Below, in pieces: positions 43,961 to 52,776 of a DNA stretch of 64,000 nt. Both the position numbers and the translations under genes were made by a program. The DNA comes from Salinivirgaceae bacterium (GTDB taxonomy: Bacteria; Bacteroidota; Bacteroidia; Bacteroidales; SZUA-534): assembly GCA_017645945.1 (NCBI GenBank), contig JAGCNL010000044.1:1-64000 (forward strand), read 5' to 3'. Each line of letters opens with the position of its first letter. Within the stretch, counting starts at the first letter, position 1. Under the pieces are notes generated by a model. That model ran no database searches. It saw nothing but the letters and a program-made list of their open reading frames with translations, and was not told where the DNA came from.

Positions 43961-45310
43961 ATGAACATCACAAGAGAAAACATCGACGAGCAAAACATCG
44001 TTGTAACACTGGATGTCGTGAAAAGCGACTACGAGGAATCAGTTGAAAAAGCATTGAAAGACTATCGCAAAAGGGTGAGCCTTAAGGGTTTCCGTCCTGG
44101 CAACGCGCCTATGGGCCTTGTCAAGAAAATGTATGGCAAAGCCATTCTTTGGGACGAGTTGAACCGCGTGGTGTCGAAAAATCTGATGGAATATCTGAAG
44201 AACGAGAAAGTCGACTTCCTGGGCGAGCCGCTGCCAAGCACTGAGCGTCCCTCGGACATCGATTTGGAAAACAAAGAAGAGTTCAAATTTACTTTCGATT
44301 TGGGTCTGAAACCAGCTTTCGACTTGAAATTGAGCAAGAAAGACAAAATTAACTACTACCAGATTAAAGTCAGCGAAGAGATGGTTGACGGAATGGTTGA
44401 GAGCAATTCATACCGCTTTGGCAAGACCATTAGCGCTGACAAGGTTGAGGAAAAAGACCTTGTTAAGGGTACTTTCGAGCAGTTGGCCGACGACGGCAGC
44501 GTGCTTGAGGGTGGTGTGAAAGCCGTTGATTCTCTGTTCGCTGTTGACCGCGTGAGCGAGGAATCAGTTCGCGCACTGGTGATTGGCGCAAAGAAAGGCG
44601 ACATCATCGATTTCGACATCGTTAAAGCATTTGCAAACAATACTGACCGCGCTCAAATGTTGCGCATCACGGCGGCTGCTGCCGAAAAACTTACTGGCAA
44701 CTTCCGCTTGACAATCAACGATATAAGCCGTCATGAGCCTGCCGTTCTGAATCAGGATTTGTTCGATATGATTTACGGCAAGGGTGTTGTGAACTCAGTT
44801 GACGAGTACCGCGCTAAAATCAAAGAGGAATTTGGCAAGGAACTGGCTATTCAGAGCGACTTCAAGTTCATCATCGACGCTAAGGAAAAACTGGTTGAGA
44901 AAGCCGATATGAAGCTGCCTGATGAGTTCCTGAAACGCTGGATTGTTGTGGCTAACGAAAAGACCACCAAAGAGGATGTCGAGAAATCGTACCCTGAAAT
45001 GCGCAAAGAGTTTGCTTGGCAGTTGATTAAGGGCAAAATCGCAACCGAAAACAACATCGAGATTTCGGAAAACGATTTGCTTGACGCCGCTAAAGAGCAG
45101 ATTTCGTCGCAGTTCCGTCAGTACGGACTTTCAACTCTGCCCGATGAGCAATTGACAGAGTTCGCTAAGCAGTCGCTCTCGAAAGAGGAGGAGCGTCAGC
45201 ACCTGCACGACCGCAAGCTTGACGAGAAGATTGCAGCATGGCTGAAAGAGACTGTGAAAGTTGAATCGAAAGAGGTTACAACTCAAGAATTTAACGAACT
45301 TTTCAAGTAA
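43961..45310 (+). CDS. tig: Trigger factor
   Basis: The 449-residue protein has an N-terminal ribosome-binding domain with the signature KGFRPGNAP, a central FKBP-like domain (about 150-245, divergent in Bacteroidetes) and a helical C-terminal domain. Trigger factor binds nascent chains at the ribosome exit and has peptidyl-prolyl isomerase activity. The gene leads the conserved tig-clpP-clpX order, which supports the assignment. Length is close to the usual 430-450. Confidence 0.93.
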   Translation: MNITRENIDEQNIVVTLDVVKSDYEESVEKALKDYRKRVSLKGFRPGNAPMGLVKKMYGKAILWDELNRVVSKNLMEYLKNEKVDFLGEPLPSTERPSDIDLENKEEFKFTFDLGLKPAFDLKLSKKDKINYYQIKVSEEMVDGMVESNSYRFGKTISADKVEEKDLVKGTFEQLADDGSVLEGGVKAVDSLFAVDRVSEESVRALVIGAKKGDIIDFDIVKAFANNTDRAQMLRITAAAAEKLTGNFRLTINDISRHEPAVLNQDLFDMIYGKGVVNSVDEYRAKIKEEFGKELAIQSDFKFIIDAKEKLVEKADMKLPDEFLKRWIVVANEKTTKEDVEKSYPEMRKEFAWQLIKGKIATENNIEISENDLLDAAKEQISSQFRQYGLSTLPDEQLTEFAKQSLSKEEERQHLHDRKLDEKIAAWLKETVKVESKEVTTQEFNELFK

Positions 45311-45317
45311 AAACGAT

Positions 45318-45995
45318 ATGATTCCGCAAGACGAATTCAAGAAATATGCAATCGGGCACGCTGGCATCAGCAGTCTGACCTACCAGCGCTACGCATCGGT
45401 TGTTGGCAGTTACATCACGCCGAATATCATTGAGGAACGCCAACTGAATGTGGCTTCGATGGACGTGTTCTCACGTTTGATGATGGACCGCATCATCTTT
45501 TTGGGTGTGCCTATTGACGACGACGTGGCCAACATTATTCAGGCGCAACTGCTTTTCCTTGAATCGGTTGACAACACAAAGGACATATCGATTTATCTGA
45601 ATTCGCCTGGTGGTTCGGTTTATGCAGGACTAGGCATCTACGACACCATGCAGCTTGTTGCGCCCGACGTGTGCACCATCTGCACTGGAATGGCCGCATC
45701 GATGGCTGCCGTACTGATGACCGCAGGAACCAAAGGCAAACGGTCGGCTCTGCCGCACTCGCGCATAATGATTCATCAACCGATGGGTGGCGCTCAAGGC
45801 CAAGCTTCGGAAATTGAAATCACAGCCCGCGAGATTCAAAAGTTGAAGAAGGAATTGTATGAAATAATCGCCAAACACTCTGGCCAACCATACGACAAAG
45901 TATGGGCCGACAGCGACCGCGACTACTGGATGACGGCTGCAGAGGCGAAGGAATACGGAATGATTGACGAGATTCTGGAACCGAAGAAAAAATAA
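45318..45995 (+). CDS. clpP: ATP-dependent Clp protease proteolytic subunit
   Basis: This 225-residue protein starts at ATG 45318, 7 bases after tig; a longer frame into tig is an artefact. Catalytic features are Ser in CTGMAASMAAVLM, His in HSRIMIHQPMGG and an Asp later in the fold. The end AKEYGMIDEILEPKKK is typical. It forms the tetradecameric protease chamber fed by ClpX. It follows tig and precedes clpX, as in many bacteria. Confidence 0.95.
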   Translation: MIPQDEFKKYAIGHAGISSLTYQRYASVVGSYITPNIIEERQLNVASMDVFSRLMMDRIIFLGVPIDDDVANIIQAQLLFLESVDNTKDISIYLNSPGGSVYAGLGIYDTMQLVAPDVCTICTGMAASMAAVLMTAGTKGKRSALPHSRIMIHQPMGGAQGQASEIEITAREIQKLKKELYEIIAKHSGQPYDKVWADSDRDYWMTAAEAKEYGMIDEILEPKKK

Positions 45996-45999
45996 TCGG

Positions 46000-46146
46000 A
46001 ACTGGTGAGCATATTGAAATAGATTTTCGGGCAGCCGGGAATCTATTTCGTTTTTAATGATTTAGGAATTAGGAATTGGAATTTAGGATTTAAAATTTAA
46101 GATTTAAGATTTAGATTTTTACGATAACTTTTTAATATCCAATATA
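46000..46146. other. Low-complexity clpP-clpX spacer
   Basis: TTAGGAATTAGGAATT and GATTTAAGATTTAAG words fill the spacer. No terminator or convincing promoter was seen. Confidence 0.4.
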
Positions 46147-47379
46147 TTGAAAAACAATACAACAATCGACCGATGCTCGTTCTGCGGGCGCTCGCGCAAA
46201 GAGGTGTCAATCCTGATTTCGGGACTGAACGGATTCATCTGCGAATCGTGCGTGAGCCAGGCCAGCGAGATTATCAAAGACGAACTCCAGCATCAGCAGA
46301 AGTTCGATTTGAATGATGTCAAACTGCTGAAACCGAAAGAGATAAAAGAGTTTTTGGACCAGTATGTGATTGGTCAGGACGATGCGAAAAAATATCTTTC
46401 GGTGGCTGTGTACAATCACTATAAGCGTCTGGCACAGCCAAATACAAAGGACGAAGTCGAGATTGAGAAATCGAACATCATTCTGGTGGGCGAGACGGGA
46501 ACGGGCAAAACATTGTTGGCCAGAACAATAGCCAAAATGCTGAATGTTCCGTTCACCATTGTCGATGCCACGGTGCTGACCGAAGCAGGCTACGTGGGCG
46601 AGGACATTGAGAGCATTCTGACTCGTCTGCTGCAAGCTGCCGACTACGATGTGAAGGCAGCAGAACGTGGAATTGTCTTCATTGATGAGATTGACAAGAT
46701 TGCCCGCAAGGGTGACAATCCGTCGATAACACGCGACGTGAGCGGCGAGGGTGTTCAGCAAGGTCTGCTGAAACTGCTTGAGGGTTCAATTGTGAACGTT
46801 CCGCCACAGGGCGGCCGCAAGCACCCCGACCAGAAAATGATTCCAGTCGACACAAAGAACATTCTGTTCATCTGCGGCGGAGCATTCGATGGCATCGACC
46901 GCAAGATTGCACAACGTCTTAATACACAAGTTGTTGGCTACGGTAACAGCGCCCGTAACGCCCAACTCGACCGCAAGAATATGTTGCAGTATGTTGCACC
47001 GCAGGATTTGAAGTCATTCGGTCTGATTCCTGAAATAATCGGCCGTCTGCCGGTTCTTACGCATCTTAACCCGCTGGACCGCACCGCTTTACGCAATATT
47101 CTGACCGAACCGAAAAATGCCATTGTCAAGCAGTATATTAAGTTGTTTGAGATTGACGGCATCAAACTGTCGTTTACCGAAGAAACTTTCGAATACATTG
47201 TGGATAAGGCAGTTGAGTTTAAACTCGGTGCCCGCGGACTGCGCTCAATCTGCGAGATAATAATGAATGACGCAATGTTTGAGATGCCGTCGGAAAATGT
47301 GAAGGAATTTGCCGTCACACTCGATTACGCAAAATCGAAACTCGACAAGGCCAACCTGCATAAACTGCAATTGCAATAG
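46147..47379 (+). CDS. clpX: ATP-dependent Clp protease ATP-binding subunit ClpX
   Basis: The 410-residue AAA+ unfoldase starts with TTG at 46147; no ATG fits. It has an N-terminal four-Cys zinc finger (CSFC...CESC), Walker A GETGTGKT, Walker [12 protein letters not shown], pore and arginine-finger regions ([23 protein letters not shown]) and sensor-2 (LGARGLRSI). It unfolds substrates for ClpP. pcm follows 2 bases after the stop. Confidence 0.96.
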   Translation: MKNNTTIDRCSFCGRSRKEVSILISGLNGFICESCVSQASEIIKDELQHQQKFDLNDVKLLKPKEIKEFLDQYVIGQDDAKKYLSVAVYNHYKRLAQPNTKDEVEIEKSNIILVGETGTGKTLLARTIAKMLNVPFTIVDATVLTEAGYVGEDIESILTRLLQAADYDVKAAERGIVFIDEIDKIARKGDNPSITRDVSGEGVQQGLLKLLEGSIVNVPPQGGRKHPDQKMIPVDTKNILFICGGAFDGIDRKIAQRLNTQVVGYGNSARNAQLDRKNMLQYVAPQDLKSFGLIPEIIGRLPVLTHLNPLDRTALRNILTEPKNAIVKQYIKLFEIDGIKLSFTEETFEYIVDKAVEFKLGARGLRSICEIIMNDAMFEMPSENVKEFAVTLDYAKSKLDKANLHKLQLQ

Positions 47380-47381
47380 TT

Positions 47382-48029
47382 ATGCCTTCTGACGGTTACA
47401 GGGAACAAGGCCTTCGCAGCCAGTTGGTTGCCGAATTGGCAAAAAAAGGCATAACCGACCAAAACGTGCTTGCCGCCATTGGCAAGGTGCCGCGCCATTT
47501 CTTTATGGACAGCGCTTTCATCGATTTCGCTTACGCCGACAAAGCCTTTCCTATCGGTGCCGGACAGACTATCAGCCAGCCATTTACGGTGGCTTTCCAA
47601 ACTCAACTGCTTGCCTTGAAAAAGGGCGATAAGGTGCTTGAGATTGGCACTGGGTCGGGCTATCAGACGGCGGTATTGCTTGAAATGGGGGCGAAGGTGT
47701 ATACCATTGAGCGTCAGTGCGAATTGTACCAGAAAGTTCAGCAGATGCTGCCGCCGATGGGCTACCATCCGCAGTTTTTTTATGGCGACGGCTATCTTGG
47801 CAAACCCACCTACGGACCTTTCGACCACATCATTGTGACGGCAGGCGCGCCATCGATTCCCGAAAAACTGCTTCTTCAACTCAAGATTGGCGGCTCAATG
47901 GTGGTGCCAGTCGGCGAAGTTCACCAGCGGATGTTCCGCATTGTACGCACCAGCGAGAGCGACTTCACCAAAGAAGATTTCGGCGATTTTATGTTCGTGC
48001 CGATGCTGGAGGGAGTGAACAGAAGTTGA
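47382..48029 (+). CDS. pcm: Protein-L-isoaspartate O-methyltransferase
   Basis: The 215-residue enzyme shows the PCMT signatures VPRHFFMDSAF, YADKAFPIGAGQTISQP, the SAM-binding EIGTGSGYQTAVL and DHIIVTAGAPSIP. It methylates damaged L-isoaspartyl residues to start their repair. It is transcribed with clpX (2-base gap), so damage repair and proteolysis are co-expressed. Confidence 0.95.
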   Translation: MPSDGYREQGLRSQLVAELAKKGITDQNVLAAIGKVPRHFFMDSAFIDFAYADKAFPIGAGQTISQPFTVAFQTQLLALKKGDKVLEIGTGSGYQTAVLLEMGAKVYTIERQCELYQKVQQMLPPMGYHPQFFYGDGYLGKPTYGPFDHIIVTAGAPSIPEKLLLQLKIGGSMVVPVGEVHQRMFRIVRTSESDFTKEDFGDFMFVPMLEGVNRS

Positions 48030-48052
48030 AACGGTTAAGGTCAGCTTGATTA

Positions 48053-48082
48053 CAAAAAAAACGCCGCACAATCATGCGGCGT
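48053..48082. terminator. Bidirectional terminator between pcm and the convergent lipoprotein gene
   Basis: ACGCCGCA/TGCGGCGT stem with an A-run on the left and a T-rich right side. It can serve both strands, and best the minus strand. Confidence 0.8.
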
Positions 48083-48103
48083 TTCATTTTATCTTTCAAT
48101 ACC

Positions 48104-48874
48104 TTAATAGAAAATCTCGTAGGTTGTTTTATCGCCGTCATCTTGAGACTCTTCAATTTTTGTAAGATATTCACCATCGTAAATGTATGTAAATGTGGTG
48201 GTTTTGTCAACTTCTGTTTTTCCATCCTCAACTGACATTCCAACCATCGATGATGGCAAATTTTTGACTCTCTTACCAAAGTAACCTGTGAATGGCATCA
48301 AATCCTCATATATGTAAAACAGGTCAACGTTCAGATTGTTAAGTGTTTGACCATACGAATATTTAACTATATAGTCTTCGCCTTTATTTTCAAGTTCAAC
48401 AACGTTGCCATTCTCATAAGTGTATTTCATTTCCGAACTGTAAGTTTCACCCTTATATTCGTATATATATAAATAAGATGCCAAATATCCATCGGCTGAA
48501 TAGTTAAACTTTACGGTTGTTTCATCCTCATCATAAGCAAGTTGAGAAATTCTGCCTTTTTCGACATTGCAAGTCACATCATCATATTTTATTGAATTTT
48601 CGGTGTATTGATAAGTAACGATTTCTTTAAGTTCACCATTACGAAAATATTCGTCTTTTGTCAGTCTGCCGTTCTCATCAAAATAGTAGTTATAAATACT
48701 GGTTTCTATAGTTTCATCAAAAATATATTCAGTTGTTTCTACAATTTTTGTGACTTTTTTTGGAAGAGTGTTCACTGTTTCAGCGTTTTCATCGTCATCG
48801 TCTTTTTTGCAACCAGCAAAAACAAATGCTGCCATCAGGCAAGCTATCAGACCATAGTTTAATAATTTTTTCAT
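48104..48874 (-). CDS. Lipoprotein of unknown function (DUF4595-like beta-repeat)
   Basis: This 256-residue protein starts at ATG 48874 (MKKLLNYGLIACLMAAF) with the lipobox VFAGC. A longer start at 48898 coincides with the predicted transcript start. An Asp-rich linker (KKDDDDENAE) follows the Cys, as in many Bacteroidetes surface lipoproteins and close to the surface-export signal. The rest is a series of YD-like beta hairpins (YYFDENGRL, FNYSADGYL, YTYENGN, YIYDGEYL). Function is unknown. A perfect -7 element precedes the gene. Confidence 0.75.
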   Translation of the reverse strand: MKKLLNYGLIACLMAAFVFAGCKKDDDDENAETVNTLPKKVTKIVETTEYIFDETIETSIYNYYFDENGRLTKDEYFRNGELKEIVTYQYTENSIKYDDVTCNVEKGRISQLAYDEDETTVKFNYSADGYLASYLYIYEYKGETYSSEMKYTYENGNVVELENKGEDYIVKYSYGQTLNNLNVDLFYIYEDLMPFTGYFGKRVKNLPSSMVGMSVEDGKTEVDKTTTFTYIYDGEYLTKIEESQDDGDKTTYEIFY

Positions 48875-48902
48875 TTTTGTAGTGTTTTCGTTAAACAATA
48901 TC

Positions 48903-48910
48903 CAAATTTA
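48903..48910 (-). promoter_or_regulatory. -7 promoter element of the lipoprotein gene
   Basis: Minus-strand TAAATTTG, a perfect match, 29 bases before ATG 48874. Confidence 0.6.
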
Positions 48911-48959
48911 TAAAAAAACGGAAATCAGTCAGCTTTGTTTGAATAACAATTGTCAATTG

Positions 48960-50675
48960 TCACTTCACTTTCCCTCGGTTATCGATTTTAGTTTTAACAA
49001 GAGCGTCGTTTTTGTAAGTGGCCTCAAAAACCACTTCGCCTTTCATTGTCAGCACTTTATAGGTGCCGTTGCGCAAGCCGTTTTTGTAATTCACCTCGGT
49101 GTTCAGCGGACCTTCGTCGTACCAGGTCAGCCATTGGCCGTCTTCGCGCCCGTTCTTGTATTGCTCCTGGCGCAACTGTTTGTTGTATTGGTTGTAGTAT
49201 TTCCAGATGCCGTCTTTGATGCCGTTGGTGTACGTGCCTTCGTATTCCTTTGAGCCGTTTTCGCGGAACGACTGATAAGCGCCGTTGTAAACACCGTTCG
49301 TGTAGTTCTCAACAAGCCTCAGTTGCCCGCCTTCATACCAATAGGTGGCCGCACCGTTTTTGATGTTCTGCCGATAGATTATCACGTATTGCTTGTCGCC
49401 GTTGGCATAGAATCCGTTCCAAACGCTGTCCATCAGGCCGTTTTTGAAATAACCCGTTTGCTCAGTCTGTCCGTCCTCGTACCACTGAATCCAGTAGCCT
49501 GTTTCGCGTCCGCTGTCGAAGTCGCCCTCGTGGAATTTCTTGCCGTCCTCGTAGTAGACAATCCAGTGGCCGTGCATCTTGCCGCGCTTGAAATCACCGT
49601 CTTTCCACACCTGGCCGTTGGCGTACCAGTAGGTCCAGTGTCCGTCCATCTCGCCATCAACATAGTGGCCCTCGTTGCCTTTCTGCCCGTCGGTGCGCCA
49701 GTATGTCCACAAGCCGTCCTGAACATCGTTTTTGAAATTTCCCTCGATGTCGAGTTTGCCGTCCTCGCGCCACCAGGTAGCCTTGCCGTCCTTCTTGTCA
49801 GCAGTAAAGTTTATCTCGTCCGATTTCCCGCCCGACACAAACCAGTCGGTCTGCAAGCCGTTCTTTTTGCCGTCCTTATAGTTTACGCGCATCTTTTGCT
49901 TGCCGTCGAAATACCAGAAATTCCACTCGCCATCTTTTTGATTATCTTTTAGATGACCTTCCATTTCCTTCTGGCCGTTGGCATAGTAGCGTATGTTGAC
50001 GCCGTTCTCGTAGTTCATTTCGCTTTTCAGATTGCCTTCGCGATAATAGGTCAGCCATTTGCCAACCTCGATTCCAGCCTTGTAGTTGCCGCTGCTCATC
50101 ATTTTTCCATTCGGATAATAGCGTTTCCACAGGCTGTCCTCGCGACCGTTCAGGTAATACCCAGTCTCTTTTATCTGCCCTGATTGATAATAAGTTGTGA
50201 ATGTGCCTTTGCCGTCTTTCACTGTCTGATTCTTGCCGTCTTCCCAATAGTTCATCAGTAGCATGGAATCGCGGTAGTGGCGCTCCTCGCGGTATTTCTG
50301 CCCCGAGCCGTTGTAGTATGTCCAGGTGCTGTCTTTGAATCCGGCTTTGTAGAAACCTTCCATTTTCGGGCTGCCGTTGAGGTAGTTCTCAACGTAACGT
50401 CCGTTCATTATTCCGTTGCGGAATTCGCCCTGATTCTGGATTTTGCCATTGCTGTAGAAATAGGTGAGGCGTCCGTGCACCGCGCCGTTGCGGAACTCAA
50501 TTTCCTCCGTTTTCACGCCGGTGCTGTCGTAGTAGGTCCAGAGTCCGTTTTCCTTTCCTTGAACCAAAACACCTTCGCTGGCCACTTGGCCGTTTTTGTA
50601 CTTATTCACGATTCTCTCTTGCGCATTGGTCGTTGCCGATAACGCAATTAGCAGTATGACAGCAATTTGTTTCAT
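48960..50675 (-). CDS. Secreted YwqK/MORN-like repeat protein
   Basis: The 571-residue protein starts at ATG 50675 (MKQIAVILLIALSATTNAQ signal peptide). The longer frame to 50768 lies upstream of the promoter. It is almost entirely about 23-residue repeats of the form GxWxYYxxNGQxxxEGxYxNG, roughly 22 copies, the MORN-variant seen in YwqK-like proteins. The repeats probably form a long beta-meander surface. Some databases label single YwqK domains as antitoxins, but no toxin gene is adjacent and the signal peptide argues against it. Function is unknown. Confidence 0.85.
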   Translation of the reverse strand: MKQIAVILLIALSATTNAQERIVNKYKNGQVASEGVLVQGKENGLWTYYDSTGVKTEEIEFRNGAVHGRLTYFYSNGKIQNQGEFRNGIMNGRYVENYLNGSPKMEGFYKAGFKDSTWTYYNGSGQKYREERHYRDSMLLMNYWEDGKNQTVKDGKGTFTTYYQSGQIKETGYYLNGREDSLWKRYYPNGKMMSSGNYKAGIEVGKWLTYYREGNLKSEMNYENGVNIRYYANGQKEMEGHLKDNQKDGEWNFWYFDGKQKMRVNYKDGKKNGLQTDWFVSGGKSDEINFTADKKDGKATWWREDGKLDIEGNFKNDVQDGLWTYWRTDGQKGNEGHYVDGEMDGHWTYWYANGQVWKDGDFKRGKMHGHWIVYYEDGKKFHEGDFDSGRETGYWIQWYEDGQTEQTGYFKNGLMDSVWNGFYANGDKQYVIIYRQNIKNGAATYWYEGGQLRLVENYTNGVYNGAYQSFRENGSKEYEGTYTNGIKDGIWKYYNQYNKQLRQEQYKNGREDGQWLTWYDEGPLNTEVNYKNGLRNGTYKVLTMKGEVVFEATYKNDALVKTKIDNRGKVK

Positions 50676-50701
50676 CTGTTTCAGTTTTTTCAGCAATAGG
50701 G

Positions 50702-50709
50702 CAAATCTA
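50702..50709 (-). promoter_or_regulatory. -7 promoter element of the YwqK-like gene
   Basis: Minus-strand TAGATTTG, a perfect match, 27 bases before ATG 50675. Confidence 0.6.
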
Positions 50710-50818
50710 ATAAATTCGAGGGCAATAGGCAAAAGATATGGCGGCAACCAATCAACAAATACCAACACGTTATTCCCCGTCTTGGGTTATTGAAAAATTT
50801 CGATGTGAAATCCGCTCG

Positions 50819-51709
50819 TCAACTTCCCAGCACCAGCACGCACACGCCGATGATGATTCCCGCAAGGGCGATGCCTTTCGATTTGAGGTTGTGCTCATGG
50901 AAGATTGCCGCGCCAAGCAGGAATGCCAGCACAACGCTGCTCCGCCGCAGAACTGATACCACGCCGAGCAGTGCTTCGGGTCGCGAAAGCGCATAGAAAT
51001 ACATGAAATCGGCCACAGAAAGCGTGATGCCAATCATTGGAATGATGGCGCGCCAGATGAACGTGGGCGGCACCGAGCGTTTGGGCAGCCAAAAGGCCAG
51101 CGGAATCAGCATGAAAACGCCCATATAGATTGAATACCAGGTTTGTACGGCCATGCGGTCGTAGTGGGCAAGCAGGTATTTGTCGAACAGCGACGACACC
51201 GAGCCAAGCAGTGTGGCCGTCACAATGGCCCAGATGGCGTGATTGCTCTTGAAGTTGATGCCTTCTTTCTTGCCCGCTTTTGCGAAAAGGTACGAAGAGA
51301 AGATGACCACCGCAAAGCCGAGCCACTGCCAGCCGTTGAAGCGCTCGCCATAAATCAGAAACGCGCCGGCAATTGTCCACACTGGCCCTGTTGAACGAAT
51401 GGGTGCCACAATGGTTATCGGCAACTGGCTCAAGGCTTTATAGGCGAAAATCCACGAGCTGCCCACAATCATTGCCTTTATGAAATACAGAAGATGCTCG
51501 TGCGCTGTGATTTCGGGCACATAGAAAAGATTGTTTTCTGAAACCGCTCCGAATCGCGAAAGCATCAGCACAATGCTGAAAAGCACCGCCCCGGTGGCAG
51601 TCGCCACAAACAAAACAGGAATAAAGGCATTGCCCCGCAGCGACGCCTTTTTCAAAATGTCGTAGCAGCCCAAAAGTGCACTCGACAACAACGCAAACAA
51701 CAGCCACAT
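50819..51709 (-). CDS. EamA/DMT-family membrane transporter
   Basis: This 296-residue protein has ten predicted helices in two EamA repeats (for example GPVWTIAGAFLIYGERFNGWQW in the first and a VLAFLLGAAIFHEHNLKSKG-like end in the second). The family moves small metabolites, and the substrate is unknown. It is a single gene with a 7-of-8 -7 element (TACTTTCG, minus strand, 51734-51741) upstream. Confidence 0.85.
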   Translation of the reverse strand: MWLLFALLSSALLGCYDILKKASLRGNAFIPVLFVATATGAVLFSIVLMLSRFGAVSENNLFYVPEITAHEHLLYFIKAMIVGSSWIFAYKALSQLPITIVAPIRSTGPVWTIAGAFLIYGERFNGWQWLGFAVVIFSSYLFAKAGKKEGINFKSNHAIWAIVTATLLGSVSSLFDKYLLAHYDRMAVQTWYSIYMGVFMLIPLAFWLPKRSVPPTFIWRAIIPMIGITLSVADFMYFYALSRPEALLGVVSVLRRSSVVLAFLLGAAIFHEHNLKSKGIALAGIIIGVCVLVLGS

Positions 51710-51941
51710 AAACTATTCTTCTGAAATCGGGCGCGAAAGTAGTCAATTACAATATGTGAGCAACAAAAATGCTTGACACAATTTTGCTTAACGCGACATC
51801 GATTGGCTGAATACTTGATGTGTGGTTAAATTGTTGTAGAATAAATAGATGCTGAAGTTGTGGCTGAATAAATCTTTTTCTCAGGTAGGGTAAACGCCTC
51901 GATAATTGTTATATATGTGAAAACACTAAAAACTTAATGCT

Positions 51942-52574
51942 ATGAAACGTTTATCACTTAAATATTGCAAGGCAATCGCTTGTTTGTCAGTCTTTTTGCT
52001 TTCGTCGGTTTGCGGGCAAGCACAATACTATAGGCATTATCATTTGATGCCACATGCTGTTGACTATTGCATTATGAACGATATTGCACGACAGGCCATG
52101 TTCGACGGCATTGTACTGCGTGATTTCAGTAATGAGGCTATATGTACTCGCCAATGTGCTGCAGCCAACAGAGCGGCAATGGCGAAACTCTGCGCTGAGG
52201 AGATTGCCATCGACGCCACTGGAGCTCTTGCTTACGACTTGCTCTCATTGACCGACATCAGCGACCGCGGCTTGCGAAATGCGGGCATCGCTCTTACTTG
52301 CGCACAGATTGCATTGGGAGCCACAGCAATCCATAAAGCCGAGCAGGCACGAAAAGAAGCCATCGAAGCGCAACAGCAGTCTGACCCCGAAATGTCAACA
52401 GAAGATGCAGAACAGCTTGAACAAATCCGCAAAAAAGAAAATAAGGCTCTGACAACGCTTGCCATAATAGGTGCAGCCGCTTGGACGCTTGACGCATTTT
52501 TCGGCGATTATCCAAGAGGACCGCGTTACAGATATCACCATCCTTATCGCAGACACTATCATCCTTATTATTAA
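51942..52574 (+). CDS. Secreted protein of unknown function with Tyr/His/Arg-rich tail
   Basis: The 210-residue protein has a signal peptide (cleavage near CGQAQ, residue 27). A helical middle carries several Cys residues (ICTRQCAAANRAAMAKLC). A coiled-coil-prone segment (KAEQARKEAIEAQQQSD) and a hydrophobic helix (TLAIIGAAAWTLDAFF) follow. The tail is rich in Tyr, His, Arg and Pro (YRYHHPYRRHYHPYY). I recognise no family. The His-rich tail could bind metal or polyanions, which is inference. A terminator follows. Confidence 0.65.
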   Translation: MKRLSLKYCKAIACLSVFLLSSVCGQAQYYRHYHLMPHAVDYCIMNDIARQAMFDGIVLRDFSNEAICTRQCAAANRAAMAKLCAEEIAIDATGALAYDLLSLTDISDRGLRNAGIALTCAQIALGATAIHKAEQARKEAIEAQQQSDPEMSTEDAEQLEQIRKKENKALTTLAIIGAAAWTLDAFFGDYPRGPRYRYHHPYRRHYHPYY

Positions 52575-52620
52575 TAATATATGGCGGAGGAAATACATCT
52601 CCGTCACCTTGCTATCACTT

Positions 52621-52648
52621 AAACGCCGCAAGTTGTGGCGTTTTTTTT
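52621..52648 (+). terminator. Intrinsic terminator of the Tyr/His-rich protein gene
   Basis: AACGCC/GGCGTT stem and a run of eight T residues. Confidence 0.8.
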
Positions 52649-52717
52649 GCAATTTTTTAGTCAAAGAAATCTGGAAAAATGCGCCAAAACTTTTTGCCCA
52701 TCCCGTCTTTATTCCAT

Positions 52718-52725
52718 TAATTTTG
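52718..52725 (+). promoter_or_regulatory. -7 promoter element of the antiporter gene
   Basis: TAATTTTG, a perfect match, 52 bases before the ATG. Confidence 0.6.
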
Positions 52726-52776
52726 CGCAACCTTAAATAAAGTCCTGCCTTGGCGGGACTGCAATTTTGTTGAGCA

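Noticed and set aside
48960..50675. YwqK-like protein as antitoxin of a toxin-antitoxin pair
   Set aside because: It has a signal peptide and no adjacent small toxin gene.
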